A stretch of 64,000 bases of DNA from CAVOGJ01 sp963700865 (GTDB taxonomy: Bacteria; Planctomycetota; Planctomycetia; Pirellulales; Pirellulaceae), in contig CAVOZC010000018.1 of the NCBI GenBank assembly GCA_963700865.1, positions 310,001 through 374,000 of the forward strand, in the 5' to 3' direction. This document shows, in pieces, positions 10,720-19,707 of this stretch. The translations under genes and the position numbers were made by a program. Within the stretch, counting starts at the first letter, position 1; each line of letters starts with the position of its first letter. The notes beneath the pieces are model-generated. The model was given only the letters and a program-made list of their open reading frames with translations. It was not told the DNA's origin and did not search any database.

Positions 10720-11985
10720 TCAGCCAAACAGCTCGGAGATCACCTTTCCCGAGTTGGCGATTTTCATCGGTCGGCCGTTATTGCTGGTAAACGTTGTTTC
10801 CAGCGAAATGCCGAGTGCCCGACAAACCGACGCCATCAGGTCCTGGGACCCATAGGGCTCGCTGATCACCTGGGTGCCATCTTCGTTGGTTTGGCCGATC
10901 ACCTTACCGCGCTGGAAGCCGGCACCGCCGACCGCCACGCTCCAGGCGCGGGCGAAGTGGTCCCGGCCGGCGTTACCATTGATCCGAGGCGTGCGGCTGA
11001 ATTCGCCCATCCAGATCACGGCCACATTGTCCAGCATGCCTTGCCGCTCGAGGTCCTCCATCAGCGCACTGAAGCCCTGGTCGAGTTGTGGCAGCTTTTG
11101 GTCCTTCAGTGTGGGAAAGATATTCTGATGATTGTCCCACCCGCCAAAGTCAACTTCCACAAAGGGGACACCCGCCTGCACCAATCTGCGGGCGAGCAGG
11201 CATCCTTGTCCGAACGCATGTCGGCCGTAGCGTTCCTGCATGGCAGCCGGTTCCTTCTCAACGCGAAAGGCGGCCATTTGGTCGCTCGTCATGAGGCTGA
11301 GGGTTTTATCAAGGATCTTCGCATGATCCTCGGCGGCGGCGCCGCGACGTTGCTTGATGAAACCACTCTCCAGCAACTGGAGCGCGGCCATCCGCTGCAT
11401 CAAGCGGGTCTGCGATAACCCCAAGCGTAGATTATCCACCCGACCGTTAGGTTGCACCACGAATGGCGCCCACGTCATTCCCAGAAATCCGGGCCCCACG
11501 CTGCCGCCACCTACGGCGACGAAGGGGGGAATGTCGAGATCGTCAATCGTGGTGGCCAGTTCATGCGCGATTACCGAACCATAGCCGGGATGCTCAATGC
11601 TCGGATTGGGCGCATAACCGGTATGCATGTAATAGCGGCCCCGCGTATGGTCCGCCTCGCGCGTACTCATGGACCGGACGAGCGACAGGTTGTGCATCTG
11701 CCTGGCCAGCAACGGCAAATGTTCACAGATCTGTGCATCGCTGCTGGTGGCGATCGGCCGAAATGAGCCGCCAGTGGCCGTCCCCGGCTTAAGATCCCAG
11801 ATATCAATCGTCGAAGGTCCGCCACCCATCCACAGCAAGATCGCCGCCTTGCCGCTGCGCTGCAGCTCTTCGGCATGAACTCCCAGGCTGCTGGTTAGCG
11901 ACACTGCGGGCAGCGCCAGCGCGGAGGCCCCGCGCAGGTGATCCAGAAAATGCCGTCGACTCATTCCCGTGGGCTGGTAGCGCAT
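10720..11985 (-). CDS. DUF1501 domain protein with Tat signal
   Basis: A 421-residue sulfatase-like DUF1501 protein, a family strongly expanded in planctomycetes and of unproven function. A twin-arginine signal (SRRHFLDHLRG) begins at residue 9, followed by a hydrophobic stretch ending near VHAEE, so export in folded form is expected. Family motifs present include ILLWMGGGPSTIDIWDLKPG, GRDHFARAWSVAVGG and EFSRTPRINGNAGRDH. GGAG lies 6 bases before the ATG. It begins 24 bases after the DUF1549/DUF1553 gene on the same strand, the arrangement usual in planctomycetes, so the two are probably co-transcribed and their products act together outside the cytoplasm. Confidence 0.88.
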   Translation of the reverse strand: MRYQPTGMSRRHFLDHLRGASALALPAVSLTSSLGVHAEELQRSGKAAILLWMGGGPSTIDIWDLKPGTATGGSFRPIATSSDAQICEHLPLLARQMHNLSLVRSMSTREADHTRGRYYMHTGYAPNPSIEHPGYGSVIAHELATTIDDLDIPPFVAVGGGSVGPGFLGMTWAPFVVQPNGRVDNLRLGLSQTRLMQRMAALQLLESGFIKQRRGAAAEDHAKILDKTLSLMTSDQMAAFRVEKEPAAMQERYGRHAFGQGCLLARRLVQAGVPFVEVDFGGWDNHQNIFPTLKDQKLPQLDQGFSALMEDLERQGMLDNVAVIWMGEFSRTPRINGNAGRDHFARAWSVAVGGAGFQRGKVIGQTNEDGTQVISEPYGSQDLMASVCRALGISLETTFTSNNGRPMKIANSGKVISELFG

Positions 11986-12009
11986 GGCCGGCTCCGCAAT
12001 CTCAAAAAA

Positions 12010-13710
12010 TCAATGATTGATAATAAACTCGTTGCAGTTCAGCAGCGCCCACCAGATATCTTGCAAGGCGGCGAGGGTCGGGTCGGTGGCGTCGGCCTGC
12101 TTGTCTTCTCGCCAGGGTCGTGCGGCTTCGGCACGAGCCGCCAGCAGTTGCTGAGCCAGTTTGTTCTCGGCCGTCCGCGGACGACGACAAAGGGCAGCCA
12201 GGTATAACCGTTCGACTTTCGAGAGAAATGGCAGTTTGTTGCTCGACAGCTCATACAACAGACCCTCCTTTGCCGGACTGGTGGCCTGCCGCATCAAGTC
12301 TCCATTAAACATCATCAGCGATTGGGTGATCGATCCATTGAAGGTGGTCGTATCGCCCCCCTCATCGGTCCCAAAGGCGATGTTGAACTGCCGCAACCAG
12401 CGTGCCTTGGCCGCCTCTTGCGCTTCTTCGTTGCCACGTGTTCGATGGGCCTCGGTCGCGGTCAACAGGGACTCGTACAGTTCTTCCGCTCGCATTTGCC
12501 GCAGGTAGAAGCGGGAAAACTTCGGGAACTCTCCCAATTGGGGATCGTCCGAGACATTTGACTTGTTGGCGCGGCTGGACAGCCCATAGGGCTGGCTGAG
12601 CACAATCCACCGCATGAGCTGACGGAGGTCGTATTCACTTTCGCGAAAAGAAGTGGATAGAGATTGGAGCAATTCCGGATGCGTGGGCGGATTGTGGGGG
12701 CCAAAATCATCGATCGGCCTGGTAAATCCATAGCCCAAGAAGTGAGCCCACAGGCGGTTGACGATCGCCAGCGAAAATTCGTCCGCCGCCACCACGAAGT
12801 CCGCAAGCGCCAGACGGCGATTCACATCGCTCAAGTAACCGCTCCGTTCCGGCAGGGGTTGCCCATCGATGAAGACCGGGAAGGCCGCTTTAAGAATGCC
12901 GTTTCGCTCTTCGTAGTAAATTTCCGCCTGCCGCGGGTCCGAGCCCTCGCCGGCGAAATCTTCATTGGTCAATTCCACGAAGCGGATTTCGCGCGTCTCG
13001 GCGCGGAAGCGGCGGAGGGCCGTCGTCTGACGAAAAAACGCGTTCAACTCCCAGAACTGATTTTGCTTCCAGTCATTGAAGGGATGATTGTGACACTGCG
13101 TACACTGCACTTGCGTGCCGAGGAACAACTGCGCCGTCTTGGCCGTGGCCTGCACCGCCTTCTCATCCAACTTATTGGCCAGGAAGTTGGTAGCGCCATT
13201 GAACCGCTCGCTACCAGGAACCGTTGTTCCCTCAGCTGAGATCAGCTCATGCACCAGGTCGCGATAAGACTTATTGTGGGCGAAGCTGTCACGCAGGTAG
13301 GTCTGCAGTCCACTCCGATGAGCGAGGTCGCGATCGCCGCCGCCACCGGTTCGTCCCAACAGCAGATTGGTCCAGATCGTCGTCCAGTAACGGGCGTAAT
13401 CCTCGACATAGGAGTCGTCGTGGAGCAGTCGGTCGACGAGCCGCGCGTGTCGCTGGTCGGGACGATCCCGCTGAAACGCCTCAAGTTCATCCACCGTCGG
13501 TATGCGGCCGATCAGATCGAGAAAGACGCGACGGCACCATTCGTACTCGTAAGCCCTTGCGGATGGTTTGATGTCGTATTGCCGCCAGACGTCGGCGACC
13601 TGCTGGTTGATTTCCAACGTCGGCGAGTCGTGCGGTTCGGCTGCCGCAGCCTGGAGAGCCAGCGGACCCGCAACGAGGATCGTGAAGACATGACGTAACC
13701 ATCGATCCAT
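12010..13710 (-). CDS. DUF1549/DUF1553 domain protein
   Basis: A 566-residue exported protein of the planctomycete PSCyt2/PSD1 type. A signal peptide (residues about 5-22, ending LQAAAAEP) is followed by the DUF1549 region (FLDLIGRIPTVDELEAF, WTTIWTNLLLGRTG, and the cysteine/histidine motif CTQCHNHPFNDW). The DUF1553 region follows (NRLWAHFLGYGFTRPIDDFGPHNPPTHPELL). The CxxCH motif suggests haem or metal binding, but no separate cytochrome c domain is present. The start is placed at the methionine directly before the signal peptide; 45 codons of open frame upstream look non-coding. First gene of a two-gene unit with the DUF1501 gene. Confidence 0.87.
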   Translation of the reverse strand: MDRWLRHVFTILVAGPLALQAAAAEPHDSPTLEINQQVADVWRQYDIKPSARAYEYEWCRRVFLDLIGRIPTVDELEAFQRDRPDQRHARLVDRLLHDDSYVEDYARYWTTIWTNLLLGRTGGGGDRDLAHRSGLQTYLRDSFAHNKSYRDLVHELISAEGTTVPGSERFNGATNFLANKLDEKAVQATAKTAQLFLGTQVQCTQCHNHPFNDWKQNQFWELNAFFRQTTALRRFRAETREIRFVELTNEDFAGEGSDPRQAEIYYEERNGILKAAFPVFIDGQPLPERSGYLSDVNRRLALADFVVAADEFSLAIVNRLWAHFLGYGFTRPIDDFGPHNPPTHPELLQSLSTSFRESEYDLRQLMRWIVLSQPYGLSSRANKSNVSDDPQLGEFPKFSRFYLRQMRAEELYESLLTATEAHRTRGNEEAQEAAKARWLRQFNIAFGTDEGGDTTTFNGSITQSLMMFNGDLMRQATSPAKEGLLYELSSNKLPFLSKVERLYLAALCRRPRTAENKLAQQLLAARAEAARPWREDKQADATDPTLAALQDIWWALLNCNEFIINH

Positions 13711-13848
13711 GCTGCACCGCAAATGCTCGGCAAACCGGTCGCCAAAAAATGTTGATCTTTTTCTTTTGGGGCCTGATCGGCCCCCCGGACGCGGGCCGAC
13801 ATCGCTGTTCGCTTCCGATTCAAGTGTATCAAAACAATACAGCACACG

Positions 13849-13882
13849 AAAAAAGGGCGAGCTGGTTTCCCAACTCGCCCTT
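13849..13882 (-). terminator. rho-independent terminator (leftward)
   Basis: A perfect 9-base stem (AAGGGCGAG, 13853-13861, with CTCGCCCTT, 13874-13882), extended inward by TGG/CCA after one mismatch, with a TTTC loop. On the minus strand it is followed by a run of six T (A-run at 13849-13854). It lies about 360 bases beyond the end of the ABC efflux operon and 140 bases upstream of the DUF1549 gene, so it would isolate the two units. Confidence 0.65.
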
Positions 13883-14242
13883 ATCGCCTCAATCGCGGGG
13901 TTCCGATAGTGCAGCGATGCCTCTTTCCCTGTTCTACGGAGTTTTTTGCCTCATCCACCCGCGTTGAAAACCTCTTCCGGGCCGGCCCCAGTGCTCTTCT
14001 CTGTTCCGACCCCTGTTCCGCAGGACGTCTATTGCAAAGCCCATGCCAAAGTCTGGATCGCTGCCCTCGCCGACCCGGGGAACAAGAAACGCACAAAACG
14101 GCACAAAATGCCTTGAACAACCGCTGCCGCCAACGGTGGCTGGGCGGCCGCGGAAGCCGACCCGGTGCGGGAACCCGTTGTCAAGATCGACCCGACCAAC
14201 CTCGGGTCGGCACCGCCAAACAACGGCATGGCCCCATGCGCG
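13883..14242. other. intergenic stretch without a convincing gene
   Basis: Downstream of the ABC efflux operon. I see no reading frame with protein-like composition. One hairpin is present 33 bases after the last stop: CGACCCGA (14188-14195) with TCGGGTCG (14202-14209), loop CCAACC, without a T-run. Confidence 0.5.
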
Positions 14243-15352
14243 TCACTCCCTACGGCGACGAAACGACCAACTGGCCGTCGTGAGGGTGACGGCAGCGATG
14301 ATGACCAAGGGAAGCAGATTGCGGAGGACTTCCACGGCCGGCATGTTCTTCAGAAATAGCCCTTTCAGGATCACCATGAAATGTCGAATCGGATTGGCGA
14401 GCGTCAGCGTCTGCAACCAGTCAGGCATGTTCCCGATGGGACTGGCAAATCCAGATAACAGCATGGCCGGCACCATGAACATGAACGAGTAGAGAATGGC
14501 TTGCTGCTGTGTCTTCGCCAGGCTGGAGATAAACAGTCCGATCCCAATCAGCGCCAGCAAGTAGACCACCATGCTGAGATAGAGCAAACCAATCGAACCC
14601 CGAAAGGGAACGCCAATCGCCAGGACGCCCACGACGACCATCCCCGTAGCCTCGACGATGCCAATCACGAGCGCCGGCCCGCTCTTGCCAATCAAGATCT
14701 CGGTTGGCGAAAGTGGCGAAACCAGCAGTTGATCGAAGGTCCCTAATTCGCGCTCCCGTGCCACCGATAACCCCGTGATCATCAGCCCCATCAGTGTGCT
14801 GAGAATGGCCACCAGCGCCGGCACCGTACTCCAGGTTGACTGGAGATTGGGATTGAACCAGGCTCGGGACAAGACGGCACTCACCTGAGGCGGATCGTTT
14901 CGCTCGGTCGCCAATTCGTCGCTATAGCGCGTCACGATCTCGCGCGCGTAGCTCGCCACCAGGCTCGCCGCATTCGCCCGACGTCCGTCGAGCAATAACT
15001 GCACAGTCACCGACCGCCCAGCGGCGATATCGCGTGAGAAGGTGTCGCCGATCTGAACGACCATCAAGGCCCGCTGGGCAGCGAGGGCAGCGGCGGCTGC
15101 CTGATCCGAGCGGAGGTAGCTGACGCGCGAGAAGTTGGGCGATCCGGCGACCCGCGCCGCGAAGTCGCGACCGTGGTTGCCGTGATCCTTATTCAATACC
15201 GCGATCGGGACGTTTTTGACTTCCTGCGTGGCGGCAAAGCTGAAAATGAGCATTTGAATCATGGGCGGAACGATCAGGATCATGCGGCTCTTGGGGTCGC
15301 GCCAGAGGGCGAAGAATTCCTTAATGATCAAGCAATGAATGCGGGCCAACAT
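14243..15352 (-). CDS. ybhR: ABC-2 type permease (YbhR-like)
   Basis: A 369-residue inner-membrane permease subunit. An N-terminal transmembrane segment (MILIVPPMIQMLIFSFAA) is followed by a periplasmic loop of about 130 residues, then five transmembrane helices with the ABC-2 signature (ARERELGTFDQLLVSPLSPTE). It should pair with the preceding permease and be driven by the dual ATPase. The start is 4 bases after the stop of the preceding permease; open frame further upstream overlaps that gene and is cysteine-rich and unlikely. Last gene of the TetR-linked operon. The substrate is unknown; E. coli YbhFSR is linked to cation and drug efflux. Confidence 0.85.
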   Translation of the reverse strand: MLARIHCLIIKEFFALWRDPKSRMILIVPPMIQMLIFSFAATQEVKNVPIAVLNKDHGNHGRDFAARVAGSPNFSRVSYLRSDQAAAAALAAQRALMVVQIGDTFSRDIAAGRSVTVQLLLDGRRANAASLVASYAREIVTRYSDELATERNDPPQVSAVLSRAWFNPNLQSTWSTVPALVAILSTLMGLMITGLSVARERELGTFDQLLVSPLSPTEILIGKSGPALVIGIVEATGMVVVGVLAIGVPFRGSIGLLYLSMVVYLLALIGIGLFISSLAKTQQQAILYSFMFMVPAMLLSGFASPIGNMPDWLQTLTLANPIRHFMVILKGLFLKNMPAVEVLRNLLPLVIIAAVTLTTASWSFRRRRE

Positions 15353-15356
15353 CGGT

Positions 15357-16520
15357 TTACTCCAATCGCGTCTGGGTGGCGCGATACAACAGCACGAAGA
15401 ACAGGGTTGCGAAAGCGAACAAGATGAGTGCATCGGGCATGAGAATGCTGCGCACATCGCCAGCGAGGAAGATCGTCTGCAAGGACGACACGAAGTAGCG
15501 GGGGGGCAGCACATGCGTCAACAGCCGAATGGGCGTCGGCATCGCGTCGATTTCGAAGAGCAAGCCCGATAACTCAAAGGCCGGCAGAAAACCGATGATC
15601 AGCGCGGCCTGGCAGGCAACGAACTGATTCTTCGCCTTCGTCGAAATCAGCAGCCCGAGCATCAACATGGTAGACAGGTAGGCCAGGGAAAGTACACAGA
15701 GTGCCGGCACCGAGCCGCGAAACGGGACACCGAACAACCAGACGGCCGCACTGGCTGCCAACACCATGGCGCCGATGCCAAGACACAGATAGGGGACAAT
15801 CTTTCCAATCAGAAATTCGATGCGGGACGCAGGCGTGGCGAGCAACGACTCCATCGTGCCTCGCTCCCATTCACGAGCCACGACCAGTGCCGTCAGCAAC
15901 ACGCCGATGATGGTGAGAATCACCGCGATGGCACCCGGCAGGAGTGATTCGCGGCTATTGAGATTTTCGTTGAACCAGAAGCGAGGCTCGGCCGATATCG
16001 TGGCACGTTTCAAGCGGCGTTGTGTGAGCGTGGATTTCGACAACGACTCTTGTTGTAACCAGTTTTGCCACACGCCTTGCGCATAACCCTGCACCAATCC
16101 CGCCGTGTTGGGATCGCTGCCATCGACCAGCACTTGCACCGGAGCCAGTTCGGCTCGACCCAACTGCTGGGCGAATTCCGCCGGAATAATGATGACTCCG
16201 TTGATACGCCCCGCCACCAACTCGCCCTCGACTTCGTGGCGATGCCGGGCCTCGCGGACAACAAAGTAACGTGAATTGCTGTAGGATCGGAGCAGACTTT
16301 GGGCTTCGGGTGTCGGTTGCTCCACGACCACCGCCACGGGGACGCGTAACAGGTCGAGCGAGACACCGGTGCCAAAGATAAACATGAGAATCACCGGCAA
16401 GACGCCTGCGATCAGGAACGTGCTTGGATCGCGGCTGATTTGTAGCGATTCCTTGCGGATCAGCGCCATCACGCGGCGACCACTGACTCGGGTCCCCGGA
16501 GCGGGCTTGGCGGCAGGCAT
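15357..16520 (-). CDS. ybhS: ABC-2 type permease (YbhS-like)
   Basis: A 387-residue permease paralogous to its downstream neighbour, with the same plan: TM1 (FLIAGVLPVILMFIFG), a large periplasmic loop, then five helices including the AREWERGTMESLLATPASRIE motif that couples to the ATPase. Its ATG overlaps the corrected stop of the ATPase gene (TGATG), typical of tight translational coupling. Together the two permeases form the membrane channel of a YbhFSR-like exporter. Confidence 0.86.
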   Translation of the reverse strand: MPAAKPAPGTRVSGRRVMALIRKESLQISRDPSTFLIAGVLPVILMFIFGTGVSLDLLRVPVAVVVEQPTPEAQSLLRSYSNSRYFVVREARHRHEVEGELVAGRINGVIIIPAEFAQQLGRAELAPVQVLVDGSDPNTAGLVQGYAQGVWQNWLQQESLSKSTLTQRRLKRATISAEPRFWFNENLNSRESLLPGAIAVILTIIGVLLTALVVAREWERGTMESLLATPASRIEFLIGKIVPYLCLGIGAMVLAASAAVWLFGVPFRGSVPALCVLSLAYLSTMLMLGLLISTKAKNQFVACQAALIIGFLPAFELSGLLFEIDAMPTPIRLLTHVLPPRYFVSSLQTIFLAGDVRSILMPDALILFAFATLFFVLLYRATQTRLE

Positions 16521-18312
16521 CAGGCGACTCCTTGTGAATCAAAGTCTTCGACCAGACCGATAAAGGCGTCCTCGAGGCTTGGTTCCGTGAAGCTCAGCCG
16601 ATCGGGCTTGTGCTTTCAATTCATCCGGAGAGCCACGTGCGATCACCTGGCCCTGATAAATCAGCGCGATGCGGTCGCAGTATTCCGCTTCGTCCAGAAA
16701 ATGTGTCGTCACCAGCACCGTGACGCCTCGTTCGACCATCGCATTGATATGCGACCAGAACTCGCGACGCGTGAGCGGGTCGACACCGCTGGTCGGCTCG
16801 TCCAGAAACAGCACAGGGGGATTGTGGAGCACGGCACAGGCCAGCGCGAGACGCTGCTTGAAACCGAGCGGTAGCTCCTTGGTATTGGTGTCGAGGAATG
16901 GCGCCAATTCGAACGCGGACACCAGCCGCTCGATCGTGTCGCGTTGACGCCGACCGGACAGTCCATACACGCCCGAGAAAAAGTCGAGATTTTGACGCGT
17001 ACTGAGATCACCATAGAGGGAAAACTTCTGCGCCATGTAGCCGAGTTGTGCCGGTGCCAGCCCGCCAGAGCGATAGAGGTCGTAACCGACCACTCGGGCG
17101 TTCCCGGCGGTGGGGGCCAGCAATCCGCAGAGCATCTTGAAGATGGTCGATTTCCCCGCCCCATTGGGGCCCAGCAATCCAAAAATCTCGCCCCGACCAA
17201 TGCGGAAGGTGATGTCCTGGGCCGCCGTGAACGAGCCAAACCGTTTGGTCAGCCCCTCGGCTTCGACCGTGGCGGCCGGCGAAACGACCCTGGGGGACGA
17301 GCGGAACGTCAGAATCTTGTAAACCGCGGCGGCCCCGCGGCTTTACCGGGGCAGCGGCCGGACCGGCTTGTGCCAAGGGCGAGTCGGTCTTCGGGCCGCC
17401 CCCCAGCAAATCGACAAAGGCATCTTCAAATCGCGGCGGAGTCGCGACCACCACGGCCTCGGGGGCCGCGATCTCCTCAGCGGCTGGAGGCACCATGCCC
17501 GCATTCATCACCAGTCGCACGCTACTTCCCTGAATGACGCCATCCACGACGTCGGCACGCCGGATCGCGGTCGCCAGGACATGACGCTTGCGGGTGGCTC
17601 CGCGGACCAGAAAGCTGCGGCCTGCCATCCTTGCCGTTAAATCCTGGGGCCGACCGTCATACAACACGCGGCCACGATCCAGCGCCAGGACCACGCCGCA
17701 GCGTTCTGCTTCATCGAGATAGGCGGTACTCCAGATGACGGCGATCCCCTGATCGACAAGCTCGTAGACCAGTCGCCATAACTCGCGCCTGGAAATCGGA
17801 TCGACACCGACGCTCGGCTCGTCAAGCAACAACAGTTGCGGAGTTTGAATGAGCGCACAGGCCAGTCCCAATTTTTGTTTCATACCGCCGGAGAGCTTTC
17901 CCGCCAGGCGCGCGGTGAAGGGCCCGAGAGCCGTGAATTGCAGCAACCGAGCCGTCGCCCGTTCGCGAGCCTCCCCTACCACGCCGCGCAAGTCGGCGTA
18001 GAGCGACAGGTTTTCCGCCACCGTCAAGTCCTCGTACAATCCAAAACGCTGAGGCATATAGCTGACCACCGCTCGCAGCGGCGCCAGTTGGGTGCGGATG
18101 TCGAGCCCGCAGGCCCGGATCGTGCCGCGGGTGGGCAACAGCAAACCGGCAATCAACCGCAGCAGCGTCGTCTTGCCCGCCCCATCGGGCCCGACCAGTC
18201 CAGTGACATGACCGCCCGTGATTTTTGCGGTAACCGCGGACACGGCGGCCGCTGATTCTCCCTGGAAGACTTTGCATACGTCGTTGAGTTCAACGATGCG
18301 TTCTGTGGTCAT
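16520..18312 (-). CDS. ybhF: dual ABC ATPase of YbhF type (frameshifted)
   Basis: A cytoplasmic ATPase of about 597 residues with two ABC domains, the YbhF architecture (E. coli YbhF is 578 residues). Domain 1 (frame ending at 17008): Walker A GPDGAGKTT, signature LSGGMKQ, Walker B LLLLDEPSVGVDP. Domain 2 (second frame): Walker A GPNGAGKST, a degenerate signature LPLGFKQ as in YbhF, Walker B VLFLDEPTSGVDP. Two shifts separate the pieces: one in the GC-rich linker near 17335 and one near 16605, each equal to one extra base. Beyond the second shift the expected tail (SLEDAFIGLVEDFDSQG) appears and its TGA overlaps the next ATG, which fixes the true end at 16520. Its ATG overlaps the stop of the HlyD-like gene by 4 bases. 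Confidence 0.8.
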
Positions 18313-19547
18313 ACGCGGGTACCGAGTCCCAATGCCTCAAGCAGGCGCTCCCGAAACGAACGCGGGCGAGTCCCGGGCAAGGCGACGCTGACGGTCACCG
18401 GCATGCCTTGCCGGAGTCCACCATCCGGGTCGGCGACGACAATCCGCAAGCGGTACACCAGGCTGGTTCGCAACTCGCGGGTTTCGACCGACTTGGGGGT
18501 AAACTCGGCCGTGGGAGAAATAAAGCCGACTTTCCCCCGGTAGGTATGCCCCCTGGATGTGTCCGTCGTGATGGTGACTGCTAAACCTGGCTGGACATTC
18601 CCCAAATCAGGCTCGCCCACGTACGTGCGCACCCAGACGGGTGAGGCGAGTGTCAACGTGGCCACCGTCTCGCCCGCATTCACGATCGCGCCCACTTCAC
18701 GCGCACGGGTCAAAATGATGCCATCATGTGGCGCTACCAGTTCCGCGTCCGTCAGTTGCCGCTGGGCGATGACGACTTGCGCTGTAGCCGCGTCCAACTG
18801 AGCGCGCCCCGCCGCGATATCTTCCGCTCGGGGGCCCATCTCCACCAATCGCTGCGAAGCTTCCGCCGACTTCAGCGCGGCTTGGGCCTCCAGGTAGGCG
18901 GCCCGATTCAAATCGTAGTCGGCCGTGGCAATCGCATTCTCACGGATCAGCTTAGCGGAACGTTTATAATCTTGCTCCGCCCGCGCCAGGGCTGCCCGAG
19001 CCGTTGCGGTCTGGGCCTGGGCCTCCTCAATTTCCTCGGGACGCGACCCGTTGCGAAGACGATCGTAATTCGCTTGTACCTGGTCGCGCTGGGCTTGTGC
19101 GAGCCGCAGACCATCTTCGAAATAAGATTGCGTCAGGGCGGCAATGGTCTGACCGGCGACGACCGAGTCCCCCTCATCCACAAATAGCGATTCGATACGC
19201 CCACCTACCTTGAACGACAAGTTGACCTGGCGCACGTCGATGTTGCCCAAAAGCGTCAGTTCCGCCGGGGCCAGGCTGGCCGTGTGAGAGAATCGGTAGG
19301 CGGTTACGCCCAAGGCGGTCGCCAGCGTCACCAACAGGATGAGCGGCCGCCGCGGAAGGCGCTGCCGCGGTTGGGGGGTCGCAGGAACGGGCCGGGGAGA
19401 ACCGGCGGCCGCATCGGCCATCCGCGATTCCTCGCTCAGCGGCGGGTCCTGCCCGGTGTTGGTCCGATCCGTCACCAGCGGGGCGTCAAGCCGAGTGGGG
19501 GTGGGGGTGGGGGTGGGGGTGGGCACGTCATCAACTGGTCGACTCAT
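18309..19547 (-). CDS. ybhG: HlyD-family membrane fusion protein (YbhG-like)
   Basis: A 412-residue periplasmic adaptor linking the ABC-2 exporter to the outer envelope. The N-terminal cytoplasmic part contains a Pro-Thr repeat and a basic stretch; one transmembrane helix (LILLVTLATALGVTAY) follows, then the biotinyl-lipoyl-like half (NLSFKVGGRIESLFVDEGDSV), a long coiled-coil hairpin (GLRLAQAQRDQVQANYDRLRNG) and the second lipoyl half (LVAPHDGIILTRAREVGAIV). The start at 19547 is favoured because the in-frame ATG at 19625 would lie inside the promoter and operator region. First gene of the operon, reading away from the TetR gene. Confidence 0.85.
   Translation of the reverse strand: MSRPVDDVPTPTPTPTPTRLDAPLVTDRTNTGQDPPLSEESRMADAAAGSPRPVPATPQPRQRLPRRPLILLVTLATALGVTAYRFSHTASLAPAELTLLGNIDVRQVNLSFKVGGRIESLFVDEGDSVVAGQTIAALTQSYFEDGLRLAQAQRDQVQANYDRLRNGSRPEEIEEAQAQTATARAALARAEQDYKRSAKLIRENAIATADYDLNRAAYLEAQAALKSAEASQRLVEMGPRAEDIAAGRAQLDAATAQVVIAQRQLTDAELVAPHDGIILTRAREVGAIVNAGETVATLTLASPVWVRTYVGEPDLGNVQPGLAVTITTDTSRGHTYRGKVGFISPTAEFTPKSVETRELRTSLVYRLRIVVADPDGGLRQGMPVTVSVALPGTRPRSFRERLLEALGLGTRV
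19496..19523. repeat. TGGGGG hexamer repeat, G-quadruplex motif
   Basis: Four perfect TGGGGG units (19496-19519) followed by TGGG on the plus strand. They lie in the 5' part of the HlyD-like gene and encode Pro-Thr repeats. Single-T loops between G5 tracts are an ideal parallel G-quadruplex. Unit number can change without shifting the frame. Confidence 0.8.
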
Positions 19548-19589
19548 GATGGGCCTGTGCCGCGGAATGGTGTCCCGGTGATTGACTAA

Positions 19590-19603
19590 TGACCGATTGG
19601 TCA
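19590..19603. promoter_or_regulatory. TetR-type operator, site 1
   Basis: TGACCGATTGGTCA, an inverted repeat with TGACC/GGTCA arms and a 4-base centre. It lies just downstream of the predicted transcription start of the efflux operon and about 105 bases before the divergent TetR gene. Confidence 0.6.
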
Positions 19604-19613
19604 GTATTCTTGG

Positions 19614-19642
19614 ATAATGACTCAACGGTCACTAAAAGTCAA
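19614..19642 (-). promoter_or_regulatory. promoter of the efflux operon
   Basis: On the minus strand, a -35 TTGACT (19642-19637) and a -10 CATTAT (19619-19614) are separated by 17 bases. The predicted start is near 19607, about 60 bases before the HlyD-like ATG. Operator site 2 occupies the spacer and the edge of the -10, so a bound repressor would exclude RNA polymerase. Confidence 0.5.
19618..19631. promoter_or_regulatory. TetR-type operator, site 2
   Basis: TGACTCAACGGTCA matches site 1 at nine or more positions (shared TGAC..nn..GGTCA) and starts exactly 28 bases from it, close to the spacing expected when two dimers bind. It sits between the -35 and -10 of the leftward promoter. Confidence 0.55.
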
Positions 19643-19707
19643 GGGCGTGCGGTGGGGGGCCCCTGCCGGCGGGTTTCTTGCGGGGTCTTGAGCGATGAGG
19701 AATCACG

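Noticed and set aside
13909..14283. A plus-strand frame of 124 codons after the efflux operon
   Set aside because: Composition is Arg/Pro/Cys-rich and it overlaps the end of the real ABC permease gene on the other strand.
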